Counted from the stretch's first letter, positions 46,879-54,887 are shown. The stretch is 64,000 nt of DNA from Thioalkalivibrio thiocyanodenitrificans ARhD 1 (GCF_000378965.1 NZ_KB900536.1:65001-129000); one strand, 5' to 3'. The notes: a model not told the origin generated them from the letters alone. Translations and numbers: made by a program.

Positions 46879-46903
46879 GTTGGGGTTCGTTCGTCACCCC
46901 AAC
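46879..46903. repeat. GTTGGGG...CCCCAAC interspersed repeat, copy 1
   Basis: A 25-bp element with GTTGGGG/CCCCAAC arms around TTCGTTCGTCA. It is near-identical to the element at 52642-52666 and, inverted, to 52589-52615. It lies between tRNA-Ser and the BI-1 gene. The class looks like a REP-type intergenic repeat. Confidence 0.7.
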
Positions 46904-47085
46904 CTACAGGGTCTCACGCCTGACGCATGACTCCTCACGCCTCACCCCGCAAAGGCGGCCATCTTACCCGCCCACGGCCAAAAGCCACAACAATCAGGCG
47001 GTTGCCAAGGGAACTTTGAACCGGTACCGGGAATCAGGTACCTTAGCGACACCCATGGAAAAGAACAGAACCCGGAGACCCATCC

Positions 47086-47754
47086 ATGCAGACTGAACGA
47101 CTGTCCACGGCACGTCCCCAAAGCATCAGGCTGGCCACCAACAAGGTCATCCGCAACACATACATGCTGTTGTCCATGACGCTGGCCTTCAGCGCGGTCA
47201 TGGCGTTCGTGGCCATGGCGACCGGGGCCCGGCCCATCAGTTGGATCGTCATGATCGCCGTGTTCATCGGCGGACCGTTCCTGATCCACGCCCTGCGCAA
47301 CAGCATCTGGAGCCTGCCCCTCACCTTTGTGTTCACGGGCTTCATGGGCTATGTACTCGGCCCCATCGTCACCCTGTACCTGGCCCAGCCCAACGGCTCC
47401 GAGATCGTCATGGGCGCGCTGTCCACCACGGCGGTGATGTTCGTGGGCCTCTCCGCCTATGCCCTGACCACCCGCAAGGACTTCAGCTTCCTGGGCGGCT
47501 TCGTGTTCGTGGGCTTCCTGGTGGTGCTGGCGGCCATCGTGGCCAACCTGTTCCTGGGGCTGCCTGCCCTCTCGCTGGCCATCTCGGCAGCGGCCGTGCT
47601 GGTGGTATCGGCGGCGATTCTGTTCGACACCAGCCGCATGGTGCACGACGGCGAGACCAATTACGTGATGATGACGGTATCCCTGTACGCCAACATCTAC
47701 GTGCTGTTCCTGCACCTGCTCAACCTGTTCCATGCCTTCACCGGCGAAGGCTGA
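47086..47754 (+). CDS. Bax inhibitor-1/YccA family membrane protein
   Basis: A 222-residue protein with seven predicted membrane helices and the short charged ends of the BI-1 family. The conserved last part is AAILFDTSRMVHDGETNYVMMTVSLYANIYVLFLHLLNL, including the DT/E residues tied to calcium leak in the family. E. coli YccA modulates FtsH; the role here is unknown. It is followed 26 bp later by a strong intrinsic terminator, so it is probably a single-gene transcript. Confidence 0.92.
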   Translation: MQTERLSTARPQSIRLATNKVIRNTYMLLSMTLAFSAVMAFVAMATGARPISWIVMIAVFIGGPFLIHALRNSIWSLPLTFVFTGFMGYVLGPIVTLYLAQPNGSEIVMGALSTTAVMFVGLSAYALTTRKDFSFLGGFVFVGFLVVLAAIVANLFLGLPALSLAISAAAVLVVSAAILFDTSRMVHDGETNYVMMTVSLYANIYVLFLHLLNLFHAFTGEG

Positions 47755-47780
47755 GGCCGAGGCCGCATGATAATCTAATG

Positions 47781-47807
47781 GGGCCCCGCCATGGCGGGGC
47801 CCTTTTT
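47781..47807 (+). terminator. intrinsic terminator of the BI-1 gene
   Basis: A 22-bp palindrome (GGGCCCCGCCA and its complement) is followed immediately by TTTTT. It is one of the few classical GC stem plus T-run terminators in the window, which makes the word hairpins elsewhere stand out. Confidence 0.92.
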
Positions 47808-47835
47808 CATTGCACTGGACGGAGGATGAGGGGCC

Positions 47836-48795
47836 ATGACCCAGCTAGGTGTGTTTCTGGATCTGGAGACCGTGGACCGCGACGATCTGGACCTTTCGAA
47901 ACTGCGCGCCGCCCTGCCCCACTGGACGTTCCATGCCTTCACGGACTCCCGTGATGTGGCGGCACGCCTTGAGGGGGCGCAGGTGGCCGTGACCAACAAG
48001 GTGGTGCTGGATGAGGCCGCACTGGCCGCGGCCCCGGAACTGCGCCTGATCTGCGTGGCCGCCACCGGCACCAACAACGTGGACCTGGAGGCGGCAAGGC
48101 GCCGGGACATCACGGTGTGCAACGTGCGCGATTACGCCACAGCGGCGGTGGCGCAGCACGTGTTTGCCCTGATCCTGAGCCTGACCACCAGACTGACCGC
48201 CTACCAGCGCGACGTGGCCGAGGGGCGCTGGCAGGCAAGCCGCCAGTTCTGCCTGCTGGACCATCCCATTCGCGAACTGGCAGGGCTCACCCTTGGCATC
48301 ATCGGCTACGGCGTGCTGGGCCAGGGTACGGCGCAGGCGGCCCGGGCCTTCGGCCTGCGGGTGGCGGTGGCAGAAAGCCTGGTTTCCCCGGGCGGCGATC
48401 CGGACCGGTGGCCGCTTGAACGCCTGCTGGCCGAGTCCGACATCATCAGCCTGCACTGCCCGCTCACGGAAAGGACCCACCACCTGATCGACGCCGGGGC
48501 GCTGGCCGCCATGAAGTCCGACGCGCTCCTGATCAATACGGCCCGGGGCGCCATCGTGGACAATGCGGCGCTTGCCGCGGCATTGCGCGAGGGGGAGATC
48601 GGCGGAGCGGGAATCGACGTGCTCGAGCAGGAACCGCCGCCCGCGGACCACCCCCTGCTCGCCCCGGACATCCCCAACCTGATCGTCACGCCCCACATCG
48701 CCTGGGCCGCCCGGGAGGCACGCCAGCGGGTGCTGGACCAGGTGGAGGAGAACATCCGCGCCTATCTTGCCGGCACGCCGCGCCACGTGGTCTGA
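47836..48795 (+). CDS. D-2-hydroxyacid dehydrogenase (glycerate/hydroxypyruvate type)
   Basis: A 319-residue NAD(P)-dependent dehydrogenase. It has the Rossmann motif GIIGYGVLGQGTAQAARAFG (about residues 154-173) and catalytic R (NTARGAIVD), E (VLEQEPP) and H (TPHIAWA). Best resemblance is to HprA-like glycerate dehydrogenases, which reduce hydroxypyruvate or glyoxylate; PdxB and SerA are less likely given the length and lack of extra domains. GAGGGG precedes the ATG. slyX follows 11 bp later, suggesting an operon. Confidence 0.9.
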   Translation: MTQLGVFLDLETVDRDDLDLSKLRAALPHWTFHAFTDSRDVAARLEGAQVAVTNKVVLDEAALAAAPELRLICVAATGTNNVDLEAARRRDITVCNVRDYATAAVAQHVFALILSLTTRLTAYQRDVAEGRWQASRQFCLLDHPIRELAGLTLGIIGYGVLGQGTAQAARAFGLRVAVAESLVSPGGDPDRWPLERLLAESDIISLHCPLTERTHHLIDAGALAAMKSDALLINTARGAIVDNAALAAALREGEIGGAGIDVLEQEPPPADHPLLAPDIPNLIVTPHIAWAAREARQRVLDQVEENIRAYLAGTPRHVV

Positions 48796-48806
48796 GATCT
48801 GAAAGC

Positions 48807-49028
48807 ATGCCCATGAGCGAGACACTGGAAGCACGCATCGTCGAAATGGAGATCCGTCTGGCCCACCAGGACGATACCCTGCAGACCCTGAACCGCCTGG
48901 TCATCGACCAGCAGCAGCAGATCGAGACACTGCGGCACCAGGTCGAGAATCTTCGCCTGCGCCTGATGGAAGTGGTGCAGGCGCCGGGAATTGATCCTTC
49001 CCTGGAGCCGCCACCGCCGCACTATTGA
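48807..49028 (+). CDS. slyX: SlyX family protein
   Basis: A 73-residue, almost wholly helical coiled-coil protein: ETLEARIVEMEIRLAHQDDTLQTLNRLVIDQQQQIETL. The proline-rich end SLEPPPPHY is characteristic of SlyX. Its function is unknown. A second ATG at 48813 (MSETLEARI) is equally good as the start. It lies between the hydroxyacid dehydrogenase and rsmJ. Confidence 0.93.
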   Translation: MPMSETLEARIVEMEIRLAHQDDTLQTLNRLVIDQQQQIETLRHQVENLRLRLMEVVQAPGIDPSLEPPPPHY

Positions 49029-49155
49029 GAAAGACCTCTACGCAGGGAACGAACATGGGACAGCTCTTGCAGGGTTCCAGGGGGCATGCGAACCGCAGGC
49101 CTTCAGGACTTGATCCGGCGAACCCTGCCCGTTGTCCCCGTAGCGGATCGGTTCC

Positions 49156-49929
49156 ATGACCTCATCCACACCGCGGGTCTGCGTGGCCTTCGACGGCGAG
49201 GCGTTCAGGGGCGATGCCGAGGCCCTGGCGGCCATACTGGGCCTGCCCCTGGCCACCGGACCGGACGATGCACCGCTGCATCTCACAGTCAGTGCGGCAG
49301 GCCTTTCCTTGTCGCTCACCGGCCCGGACACGCCGGGACCCGTCCGGGTGGATTTCATCTCCGGGCGCCTGGGTTACCGCCAGGCACGCATCAGCCCGCG
49401 GGGCGAATCACTGGCCCGGGCCGTGGGGCTGCGCGGGAATGAACGCCCGAGCGTGGTGGATGCCACTGCCGGACTCGGCCGGGACGCGTTCGTGCTGGCG
49501 TCCCTGGGCTGCCGGGTGACGCTGGTGGAACGCGAGCCAGTGATCGCCGCCCTACTGGAGGACGGCCTGGCGCGCGCGGCCGGGCAGCCGGGCCTTGCAG
49601 ATGCCGTGGCGCGCATGCATCTCGTGCAGGGCAACGCCCGGGATTATCTGTCGGCCCTGGACGAAACGGCACGCCCCGACGTGGTCTACATGGATCCCAT
49701 GTATCCGCACCGGGACAAGTCGGCCCTGGTGAAAAAGGAGATGCGCGTGTTCCGCGCCCTGGCGGGGGATGACGCGGATGCGCCGGAGATCCTCGCTGCG
49801 GCCCTGCGGGTAGCCCGGCGCCGGGTGGTGGTCAAACGCCCCGCCCGGGCCGAACCCCTGGGAGGACGCAGGCCCGGTCACCGGATACCGGGCAAGACCA
49901 CCCGTTTCGATGTCTACGTTAAGGGATGA
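49156..49929 (+). CDS. rsmJ: 16S rRNA (guanine-1516-N2)-methyltransferase
   Basis: Methylates G1516 of 16S rRNA. The protein is 257 residues. It has the SAM site VVDATAGLGRDAFVLASLG (about residues 99-117), the acidic residue in TLVERE, and the catalytic-loop YMDPMYPHRDKSALVKKEMR that defines the YhiQ/RsmJ family. It ends inside the beginning of a heptamer hairpin and is convergent with the Rieske-like gene. Confidence 0.94.
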   Translation: MTSSTPRVCVAFDGEAFRGDAEALAAILGLPLATGPDDAPLHLTVSAAGLSLSLTGPDTPGPVRVDFISGRLGYRQARISPRGESLARAVGLRGNERPSVVDATAGLGRDAFVLASLGCRVTLVEREPVIAALLEDGLARAAGQPGLADAVARMHLVQGNARDYLSALDETARPDVVYMDPMYPHRDKSALVKKEMRVFRALAGDDADAPEILAAALRVARRRVVVKRPARAEPLGGRRPGHRIPGKTTRFDVYVKG

Positions 49930-50123
49930 TTCGAAATTCTAGATTCGAAGTTCAAAGTTCAAAGTTCAAGGTTCAAAGTTCAAAGGGGGCTCGCGGGTCG
50001 GCACTGCGACATCGCGGACACCGCCTTTTCTTTGAACCTTGAACCTTGAACCTTGAACCTTGAACTTTGAACCTTGAACCTTGAACTTTGAACTTTGAAC
50101 CTTGAACTTTGAATCTAGAATCA
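49928..50123. repeat. largest heptamer word hairpin, rsmJ/Rieske-like convergent junction
   Basis: The left arm (about 49928-49985) has a unique outer part (ATTCTAGATTCGAAG) and then five GTTCAAA/G heptamers. The right arm has twelve heptamers (TTTGAAC and CTTGAAC mixed, 50031-50114) and then the complementary outer part (TCTAGAATC). About 45 nt separate them. Unique outer sequences pair as well as the heptamers, so this is a true hairpin and not merely a simple repeat. Confidence 0.88.
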
Positions 50124-50678
50124 TCCTCCCAGCACGATCCGGCTGCCGTCAACGCGATACGCCGGCACCTCGAGATTCCGACGGGCCGGCTGACCGTCGT
50201 GGACACGGCCGGCGAAGTCGTAGCGCGAACCCCGGCAACGGTCCACGAATCCACCGCCCCAGCCCTCCGCTGCGGCCTCCTCCGGGGTGACCAGATCCAG
50301 CGGACAGGACAGGTCCGTGCCCTGGGCGTAGGCGATGAAATAGCCGGGAGCCAGGGTGCGGCCGGGATTGCGGGCGTCACGGGGCTGAACGCTCCAGCGG
50401 GAGGCGGGGTCGTAGAGCCGCTGCTCATGGGCCGCATCGGCCGCGTCCATGGCCGGGCTGCGGCGCAGCACCATCAGTTCCCGGCCGCGCCATTCCACCC
50501 GGTGCAGACTACCGGGAGGCATATCTGCCAGATCGATATGCATGGGCAAGACCGAATCGCCTCCCGGATCACCGAAGAATCCGGACGCCATGGCATACAG
50601 CACAAACACGAGCAGGCCGCCGCCCATGAGCTTCAGGATCACGCGCAGGTAAAGCCGCCTCGAATCCGATGCACTCAT
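50121..50678 (-). CDS. membrane-anchored Rieske-like protein lacking all cluster ligands
   Basis: A 185-residue protein with one N-terminal helix (VILKLMGGGLLVFVLYAMASGFF) and a periplasmic domain. The C-terminal 75 residues follow a Rieske fold: GTDLSC (120-125) sits where box I CTHLGC is expected and DRCRGSRYDFAGRV (146-159) where box II CPCHGSxYD is expected. All four Fe-S ligands are changed (G120, D122, D146, R149) while both disulfide cysteines (C125, C148) remain. A [2Fe-2S] centre is therefore not expected. The ATG at 50678 follows GGAG. It may be a structural relative of the bc1 Rieske subunit with a non-redox role. Confidence 0.7.
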   Translation of the reverse strand: MSASDSRRLYLRVILKLMGGGLLVFVLYAMASGFFGDPGGDSVLPMHIDLADMPPGSLHRVEWRGRELMVLRRSPAMDAADAAHEQRLYDPASRWSVQPRDARNPGRTLAPGYFIAYAQGTDLSCPLDLVTPEEAAAEGWGGGFVDRCRGSRYDFAGRVHDGQPARRNLEVPAYRVDGSRIVLGG

Positions 50679-50776
50679 GACCTGATCTCCGCGGGACGTC
50701 CTCCCGCAACTGCCATCGGGGGGCCAAGGCACGTAGAATACGTCCATACGCGCAGCCACCTGACACGGAAGAGACC

Positions 50777-51097
50777 ATGAAACAACGCATCCCGCCCACC
50801 TACGTGGGGATCCACAACGATCTGTACGGCGGCATGACGCCCACCGGGGGCATCGTCAAGGATGCCTGGGTGTTCGGCCTTATCCCCGAAGAGGAAACCT
50901 GCGAGGGCTGGTCCGCAGCCGACATCCAGAACCTGTACGACAAGGTCAGTGAAGCCTGGCAACCCTACGGACATCTGGTAAGCACGCTCCCGCCGGAACT
51001 GCGCGAGCGCCATACCCGGATCCATGATGCCGCGGTCCGGCGTGCCCGGGAGGCCGGCTGGGTACCGGGGCAGGACATGGACAGCGACATGGAATGA
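50777..51097 (+). CDS. small protein of unknown function
   Basis: A 106-residue soluble protein: MKQRIPPTYVGIHNDLYGGM, then TGGIVKDAWVFGLIPEEETCEGW and a helical, charged C-terminus (LPPELRERHTRIHDAAVRRAREAGW) ending in acidic residues. No signal or membrane helix. I do not recognise the family, but the composition and codon usage look like a real gene, and it sits alone in a divergent position to the Rieske-like gene. It is convergent with yajQ through a 22-bp hairpin. Confidence 0.7.
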   Translation: MKQRIPPTYVGIHNDLYGGMTPTGGIVKDAWVFGLIPEEETCEGWSAADIQNLYDKVSEAWQPYGHLVSTLPPELRERHTRIHDAAVRRAREAGWVPGQDMDSDME

Positions 51098-51098
51098 G

Positions 51099-51177
51099 GG
51101 CGCCAGAGGCAAGATCCAAGAGGCAGGATAAAGACAACTACCACAAGCGTCATCACTTGCATCTTGTCTCTGGCGCC
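51099..51177. terminator. word hairpin between the 106-aa gene and yajQ
   Basis: The arms 51099-51120 (GGCGCCAGAGGCAAGATCC...) and 51156-51177 pair at 20 of 22 positions. The loop is about 35 nt and starts with the repeated word AGAGGCA. It fills the convergent gap entirely. Confidence 0.75.
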
Positions 51178-51180
51178 TTC

Positions 51181-51663
51181 CTAATCCCTGAAATTGTTGT
51201 ATTGCAGGGGCAGTCCGACGTCAGCCTCGCGTAGCATCGCGATCACCGCCTGCAGATCATCGCGCTTCTTGCCGGTGACGCGCACCTTGTCGCCCTGGAT
51301 GGCCGCCTGTACCTTGAGCTTGGCCTCCTTGATGAGCTTGACGATCCTGCGGGCGGTGTCGGTCTCGATGCCGGCAAGCACCTTGACCGTGCGACGGGCC
51401 TTGCCGCCGCCCTCCTCCAGCTTGCCCGGCTCCAGGCAACCCACATCGATGCCGCGTTTTGAAATCTTCTGCACCAGAATGTCCATGACCTGGTCGACCT
51501 GGAACTCGGCATCGCCGAACAGCGTCAGCTCCATCTCGTTAAGCTCGATGGCGGCGGCAGTGCCCTTGAAATCATAGCGGGTGTCGATTTCCCGGCGGGT
51601 CTGATCCACCGCATTGCGCAGTTCCTGCATGTCCACTTCGGACACCACGTCGAATGATGGCAT
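51181..51663 (-). CDS. yajQ: YajQ family nucleotide-binding protein
   Basis: A 160-residue protein of two RNP-like folds (MPSFDVVSEVDMQELRNAVDQTRREIDTRYDFKG). The family has been reported to bind nucleic acids or c-di-GMP (in Xanthomonas), so it may be another c-di-GMP effector here. DILVQKISKRGIDVGCLEPG and the end MLREADVGLPLQYNNFRD are diagnostic. The open frame upstream to 52146 is irrelevant. It is divergent from the DUF423 gene. Confidence 0.95.
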   Translation of the reverse strand: MPSFDVVSEVDMQELRNAVDQTRREIDTRYDFKGTAAAIELNEMELTLFGDAEFQVDQVMDILVQKISKRGIDVGCLEPGKLEEGGGKARRTVKVLAGIETDTARRIVKLIKEAKLKVQAAIQGDKVRVTGKKRDDLQAVIAMLREADVGLPLQYNNFRD

Positions 51664-51732
51664 GAGCTCTCTCCACTGGTTTATCGGAATGCGGCCATTA
51701 TAATCGGGGCCACACCGGATTCGGGACCCAAT

Positions 51733-52113
51733 ATGCAACGACTGTTCGTTTCCACCGGCGCCGGCCTCATGGCCTTGGCCGTGGCCCTGGGCGCATTCGG
51801 GGCCCACGGGCTGAGGGACGTGCTCGAGCCGGCCATGCTTGCCGCCTGGCATACGGGCGTGCAGTACCATGTCTACCATGCGCTGGGGCTGCTGGCCCTG
51901 GGCGCCCTGCATACCCGGCTGCACGCGGGCGGCGCGCGCCTGGCGGGCCTGCTGATGCTGGCCGGCGTCGTGCTCTTCTGCGGAAGCCTCTACCTGATGG
52001 CACTGACCGGCATCCGCGGGCTCGGCGCCATCACTCCGTTCGGCGGCGTCGCCTTCATCATCGCCTGGCTGATCTTCGCCTGGGGCGCCCTGAAGGGCCC
52101 CGCCCACCCCTGA
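51733..52113 (+). CDS. DUF423 (YgdD-like) membrane protein
   Basis: A 126-residue protein with four helices. The pattern GALMALAVALGAFGAHGLR, AWHTGVQYHVYHALGLLALG and SLYLMALTGIRGLGAITPFGG is that of DUF423 inner-membrane proteins of unknown function. It is followed 41 bp later by cyaY on the same strand. Confidence 0.92.
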   Translation: MQRLFVSTGAGLMALAVALGAFGAHGLRDVLEPAMLAAWHTGVQYHVYHALGLLALGALHTRLHAGGARLAGLLMLAGVVLFCGSLYLMALTGIRGLGAITPFGGVAFIIAWLIFAWGALKGPAHP

Positions 52114-52154
52114 CTCCGATTGCTTTCCTTCACATCCGAGAGGCAAATGCCCAC

Positions 52155-52478
52155 ATGGCCGACATCTCCTTTTCCCTGCACGCTGAACAGACCCTGGAAT
52201 CCCTGCTGGAGCGCATGAGCGAGTTCGACGCCCTGGCGGATCTGGACATGGACATCATCGACGGGGTGCTGACGCTCGAGTTCGAGGACGGCGGCAAGGT
52301 CATCATCAATCGCCAGGAAGCCGCCAACCAGATCTGGCTCGCCTCCCCCGAAGGACCCGCCCACTTCGGTTATGACGCCGGCCAGGACGCCTGGCTCAAC
52401 GACCGCACCGGCGAGAGCCTCACCGACACGCTGAACCGGGTGCTGAGCGCCGGTTGCGGCGAGCAGATCCGATTGTAA
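52155..52478 (+). CDS. cyaY: iron donor protein CyaY (frataxin)
   Basis: A 107-residue frataxin homologue that modulates iron delivery to the IscS cluster assembly machine. The acidic first helix (LESLLERMSEFDALADLDMDI) is followed by the beta sheet with TLEFEDGGKVIINRQEAANQIWLAS and HFGYDAGQDAWLNDRTGE. A real CyaY is usual in gammaproteobacteria. It ends 12 bp before a word hairpin. Confidence 0.95.
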   Translation: MADISFSLHAEQTLESLLERMSEFDALADLDMDIIDGVLTLEFEDGGKVIINRQEAANQIWLASPEGPAHFGYDAGQDAWLNDRTGESLTDTLNRVLSAGCGEQIRL

Positions 52479-52489
52479 TCAAGGTCAAA

Positions 52490-52570
52490 AGACTGACCGC
52501 GAAGGACGCGAAGTGGCTATGCGCCAAAGGCTTTCCAGGCGTCCTTCGTGAGACCTTTGCGGTCAGGCTC
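52490..52570. repeat. word hairpin 3' of cyaY
   Basis: The left arm (CTGACCGCGAAGGACGCGAAG) pairs with the right arm (CCTTCGTGAGACCTTTGCGGTCAG) in two blocks. CTGACCGCGAAGG matches the complement of 52554-52566 at 12 of 13 bases. Its words resemble those of the glcD-ygiQ hairpin. It lies in the cyaY/two-helix-protein convergent gap. Confidence 0.65.
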
Positions 52571-52588
52571 TTCGAACAGCATTTGCAT

Positions 52589-52666
52589 GTTGGGGTGAGC
52601 TCAGCGAACCCCAACGGGGGTGGCTTCCGACGCTCCGCACTGTTGGGGTTCGCTCCTCACCCCAAC
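52589..52666. repeat. inverted pair of GTTGGGG...CCCCAAC repeats, copies 2 and 3
   Basis: Copy 2 (52589-52615) and copy 3 (52642-52666) each have GTTGGGG/CCCCAAC arms. The core of one (TGAGCTCAGCGAA) is close to the reverse complement of the other (TTCGCTCCTCA), so they form an inverted pair, as bacterial REP doublets do. A third copy is at 46879-46903. Confidence 0.7.
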
Positions 52667-52770
52667 CGACAATTGATCAGGCATCTCCCTGGCATCAACA
52701 GCAGTATCTCTGCGCATTCCGCGTTCCGGCATTCACTTCACTTGCGTCTGTTCGCGGACTGAATCGCCTT

Positions 52771-53127
52771 TCAGCCCTGTTCTCCCCGCGGTGCGCGCAG
52801 GCGGCTTTCCACGGCCAGCAGGACCGCCTGGGGGCGTTCCGATTTCATGGCCTCATCCAGCAGGGTCCAGGTCTCGGCGAATCCCTCCCTGTCGCGCAGC
52901 TTCATGCGCGCGAGCCCGATGGACAGGCTGCGGAACTGGCGAAAGAAAAGGTAGCTGAACGTGGCGACGATCAGACCCGCCCAGGGCTGGCCCTGGAACC
53001 ACAGGTACACCGCCACGCCATAGCCGACAAAGGTCAGAACGAAGATGAGCGCGGCATAGTGGTGCACCGTGGACACCACCTGCTCAAGGCGCTCACGGTG
53101 CGTATCGATCTCTTCCTGGCTGAACAT
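52771..53127 (-). CDS. two-helix membrane protein of unknown function
   Basis: A 118-residue protein starting MFSQEEIDTHRERLEQVV. Two adjacent membrane helices (YAALIFVLTFVGYGVAVYLWF and GLIVATFSYLFFRQF) are followed by an amphipathic charged tail. I do not recognise the family. The ATG at 53127 is preferred over the frame extending to 53157, which would start inside the heptamer hairpin. No good ribosome-binding site is seen. selO lies upstream on the same strand. Confidence 0.65.
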   Translation of the reverse strand: MFSQEEIDTHRERLEQVVSTVHHYAALIFVLTFVGYGVAVYLWFQGQPWAGLIVATFSYLFFRQFRSLSIGLARMKLRDREGFAETWTLLDEAMKSERPQAVLLAVESRLRAPRGEQG

Positions 53128-53149
53128 GACGGGTCCGGAGGGTGACGAA

Positions 53150-53275
53150 AAGTTCAAGGTTCAAAGTTCAAAGTTCAAAGTTCAAAGGCGTGTCACCTGG
53201 TCTTCTCCTTGAACCTTGAACTTTGAACTTTGAACTTTGAACCTTGAACTTTGAACCTTGAACTTTGAACCTTGA
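53150..53275. repeat. heptamer word hairpin 3' of selO
   Basis: The left arm (53150-53187) has five GTTCAAA/G units. The right arm (53208-53275) has about ten TTTGAAC/CTTGAAC units in a mixed order different from the other two loci. It ends 8 bp before the selO stop. It lies between two minus-strand genes, so here it would act on selO readthrough only. Confidence 0.85.
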
Positions 53276-53282
53276 GCTGCCC

Positions 53283-54764
53283 TCACGACGAGCAACTCAC
53301 CTTGATCTCCGACGCCCATTCCGGGGGCAGATCCGCGTAGGCCTCCAGCTCCGGCTGCTCGTCGAAGGGCCGTTCCAGCATCCGCCGCAATCCATCCACC
53401 GCGCTGAAATCCCTGTCCTTCTCCGCCTGCGTGATAACCATCTGCGCCAGGTGATTGCGCAGGATGTACTTGGGATTCACTGAAAGCATGTGCGCCAGGC
53501 GATCTTCGTCAGGGCGGTCCTCCTGGTCCAGGCGGTCACAATAGTCACCCATCCAGGCATCGAAGGCCTCGGGCTCGCGAAAGCCCCAGCGGATGCCGCC
53601 GTACCAGCCCGGCTCGTGGAACCGGCCCACCGCACGGAAAAAGCGCGTGTAATCAATGCTGCTTTCGGCCATGAGCGCCAGCAGGCGGCTGACCAGTTCC
53701 CGATCGCCGTCACGGACTTCCAGGAATCCCAGCTTCTCGCCCATGCGTTCCTGCCAGGCCCTGTCAAACAGGACCTCGAAATCATCCAGCACCGCCGTGG
53801 CCCGTTCCCTGGCCGCCTCTTCGTTGGCGTCAATCAAGGGCAGCAGCGCCTGTGCCAGGCAGGCCAGATTCCACCAGGCGATCCCGGGCTGCTGGTCGAA
53901 GGCATAGCGTCCCTGAGGGTCGGAATGATTGCAGATGTGGCCGGGATCGTAGGCGTCCAGGAACCCGTAGGGACCATAGTCGATGGTCAATCCCAGGATG
54001 GACATGTTGTCGGTGTTCATCACGCCATGGGCAAAGCCCACCGCCTGCCAGCGGGCGATCAGCCCTGCGGTGCGCTCGACCACTGCCTCCAGCAGGGCCA
54101 GGTAAGGGTTGTCCCGTTCCGCAAGCTCCGGGTAGTGATGCGAGATGACGTAGTCGGCCAGTTCCTTCAGCCGCTGCTCCTGGCCCGAGTGGGCGAAGTA
54201 CTCGAAATTGCCGAAGCGCACATGGCTCCGCGCCATGCGCACCAGGATCGCCGCCGACTCCACCTCCTCGCGGTACACGGGCATGTCGCTGCCCAGGATC
54301 GTGAGCGCCCGGGTGGTGGGGATGCCGAGTCCGTGCATGGCCTCGCTGGCCAGGTACTCCCGGATGGTGGACCGCAGCACCGCCCGCCCGTCGGCACTCC
54401 GGGAAAAGCGCGTGGGGCCGCTGCCCTTGAGCTGCAGTTCCCATCGTCCGCCGTCCGGGGCCTCCACTTCGCCCAGTATCACGGCACGCCCGTCGCCCAG
54501 CCGGGGCACATAGACGCCGAACTGATGCCCCGCGTAGACCATGGAGACGGGCTCCATGCCCGGCAACGGCACCTGCCCGGTGAAGGCGTTGACGAACTCC
54601 GCCCGGTTCGCCTCCTCGGGATCCAGTCCGATCAGCTCGGCCGCCTTCTCGTTGAAGGCGACACGATAGGGTTGGGGAAACGGGGCCGGTGGCGGACGAT
54701 CATAGAAGTCATCCGGGAGACGGGCGTAGGAATTGATGAACCTGAGGAACTCTAATGTCGGCAT
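53283..54764 (-). CDS. selO: protein adenylyltransferase SelO
   Basis: A pseudokinase-fold AMPylase that transfers AMP to protein hydroxyls and protects against oxidative stress in E. coli. The protein is 493 residues. Family blocks are PVSMVYAGHQFGVYVPRLGDGRAVILGE, WELQLKGSGPTRFSRSADGRAVLRS and HGVMNTDNMSILGLTIDYGPYGFLD. The C-terminus VSCSS has the cysteine at the place of selenocysteine in eukaryotic homologues; it is encoded by TGC. It starts at ATG 54764. Confidence 0.95.
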   Translation of the reverse strand: MPTLEFLRFINSYARLPDDFYDRPPPAPFPQPYRVAFNEKAAELIGLDPEEANRAEFVNAFTGQVPLPGMEPVSMVYAGHQFGVYVPRLGDGRAVILGEVEAPDGGRWELQLKGSGPTRFSRSADGRAVLRSTIREYLASEAMHGLGIPTTRALTILGSDMPVYREEVESAAILVRMARSHVRFGNFEYFAHSGQEQRLKELADYVISHHYPELAERDNPYLALLEAVVERTAGLIARWQAVGFAHGVMNTDNMSILGLTIDYGPYGFLDAYDPGHICNHSDPQGRYAFDQQPGIAWWNLACLAQALLPLIDANEEAARERATAVLDDFEVLFDRAWQERMGEKLGFLEVRDGDRELVSRLLALMAESSIDYTRFFRAVGRFHEPGWYGGIRWGFREPEAFDAWMGDYCDRLDQEDRPDEDRLAHMLSVNPKYILRNHLAQMVITQAEKDRDFSAVDGLRRMLERPFDEQPELEAYADLPPEWASEIKVSCSS

Positions 54765-54832
54765 GGAGCGATGTTGCTGTTTTCAGCAATTTATATCAAG
54801 ACAGAGGCCGCGCGGGAAAGCGGAAAGAGGGT

Positions 54833-54875
54833 GGTTTTTTCCCAATTCCCAATTCACACTTCGCACTTTCGCTCC
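54833..54875. repeat. half word-element 5' of rlmK (direct repeat with 55939-55959)
   Basis: A pyrimidine-rich block with the words CCCAATT, CACACTT and CGCACTT. The 21 bases 54848-54868 recur exactly, in the same orientation, at 55939-55959, so rlmK is flanked by direct repeats about 1.09 kb apart. Confidence 0.75.
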
Positions 54876-54887
54876 CCGACGCCACCC

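Noticed and set aside
49928-50123. Possible CRISPR array
   Set aside because: The heptamers are contiguous, without spacers, and switch to their reverse complement across a loop. No cas gene is present.
53283-53300. Selenocysteine at the end of SelO
   Set aside because: The residue is an ordinary cysteine encoded by TGC, followed by two serines and a normal TGA stop.
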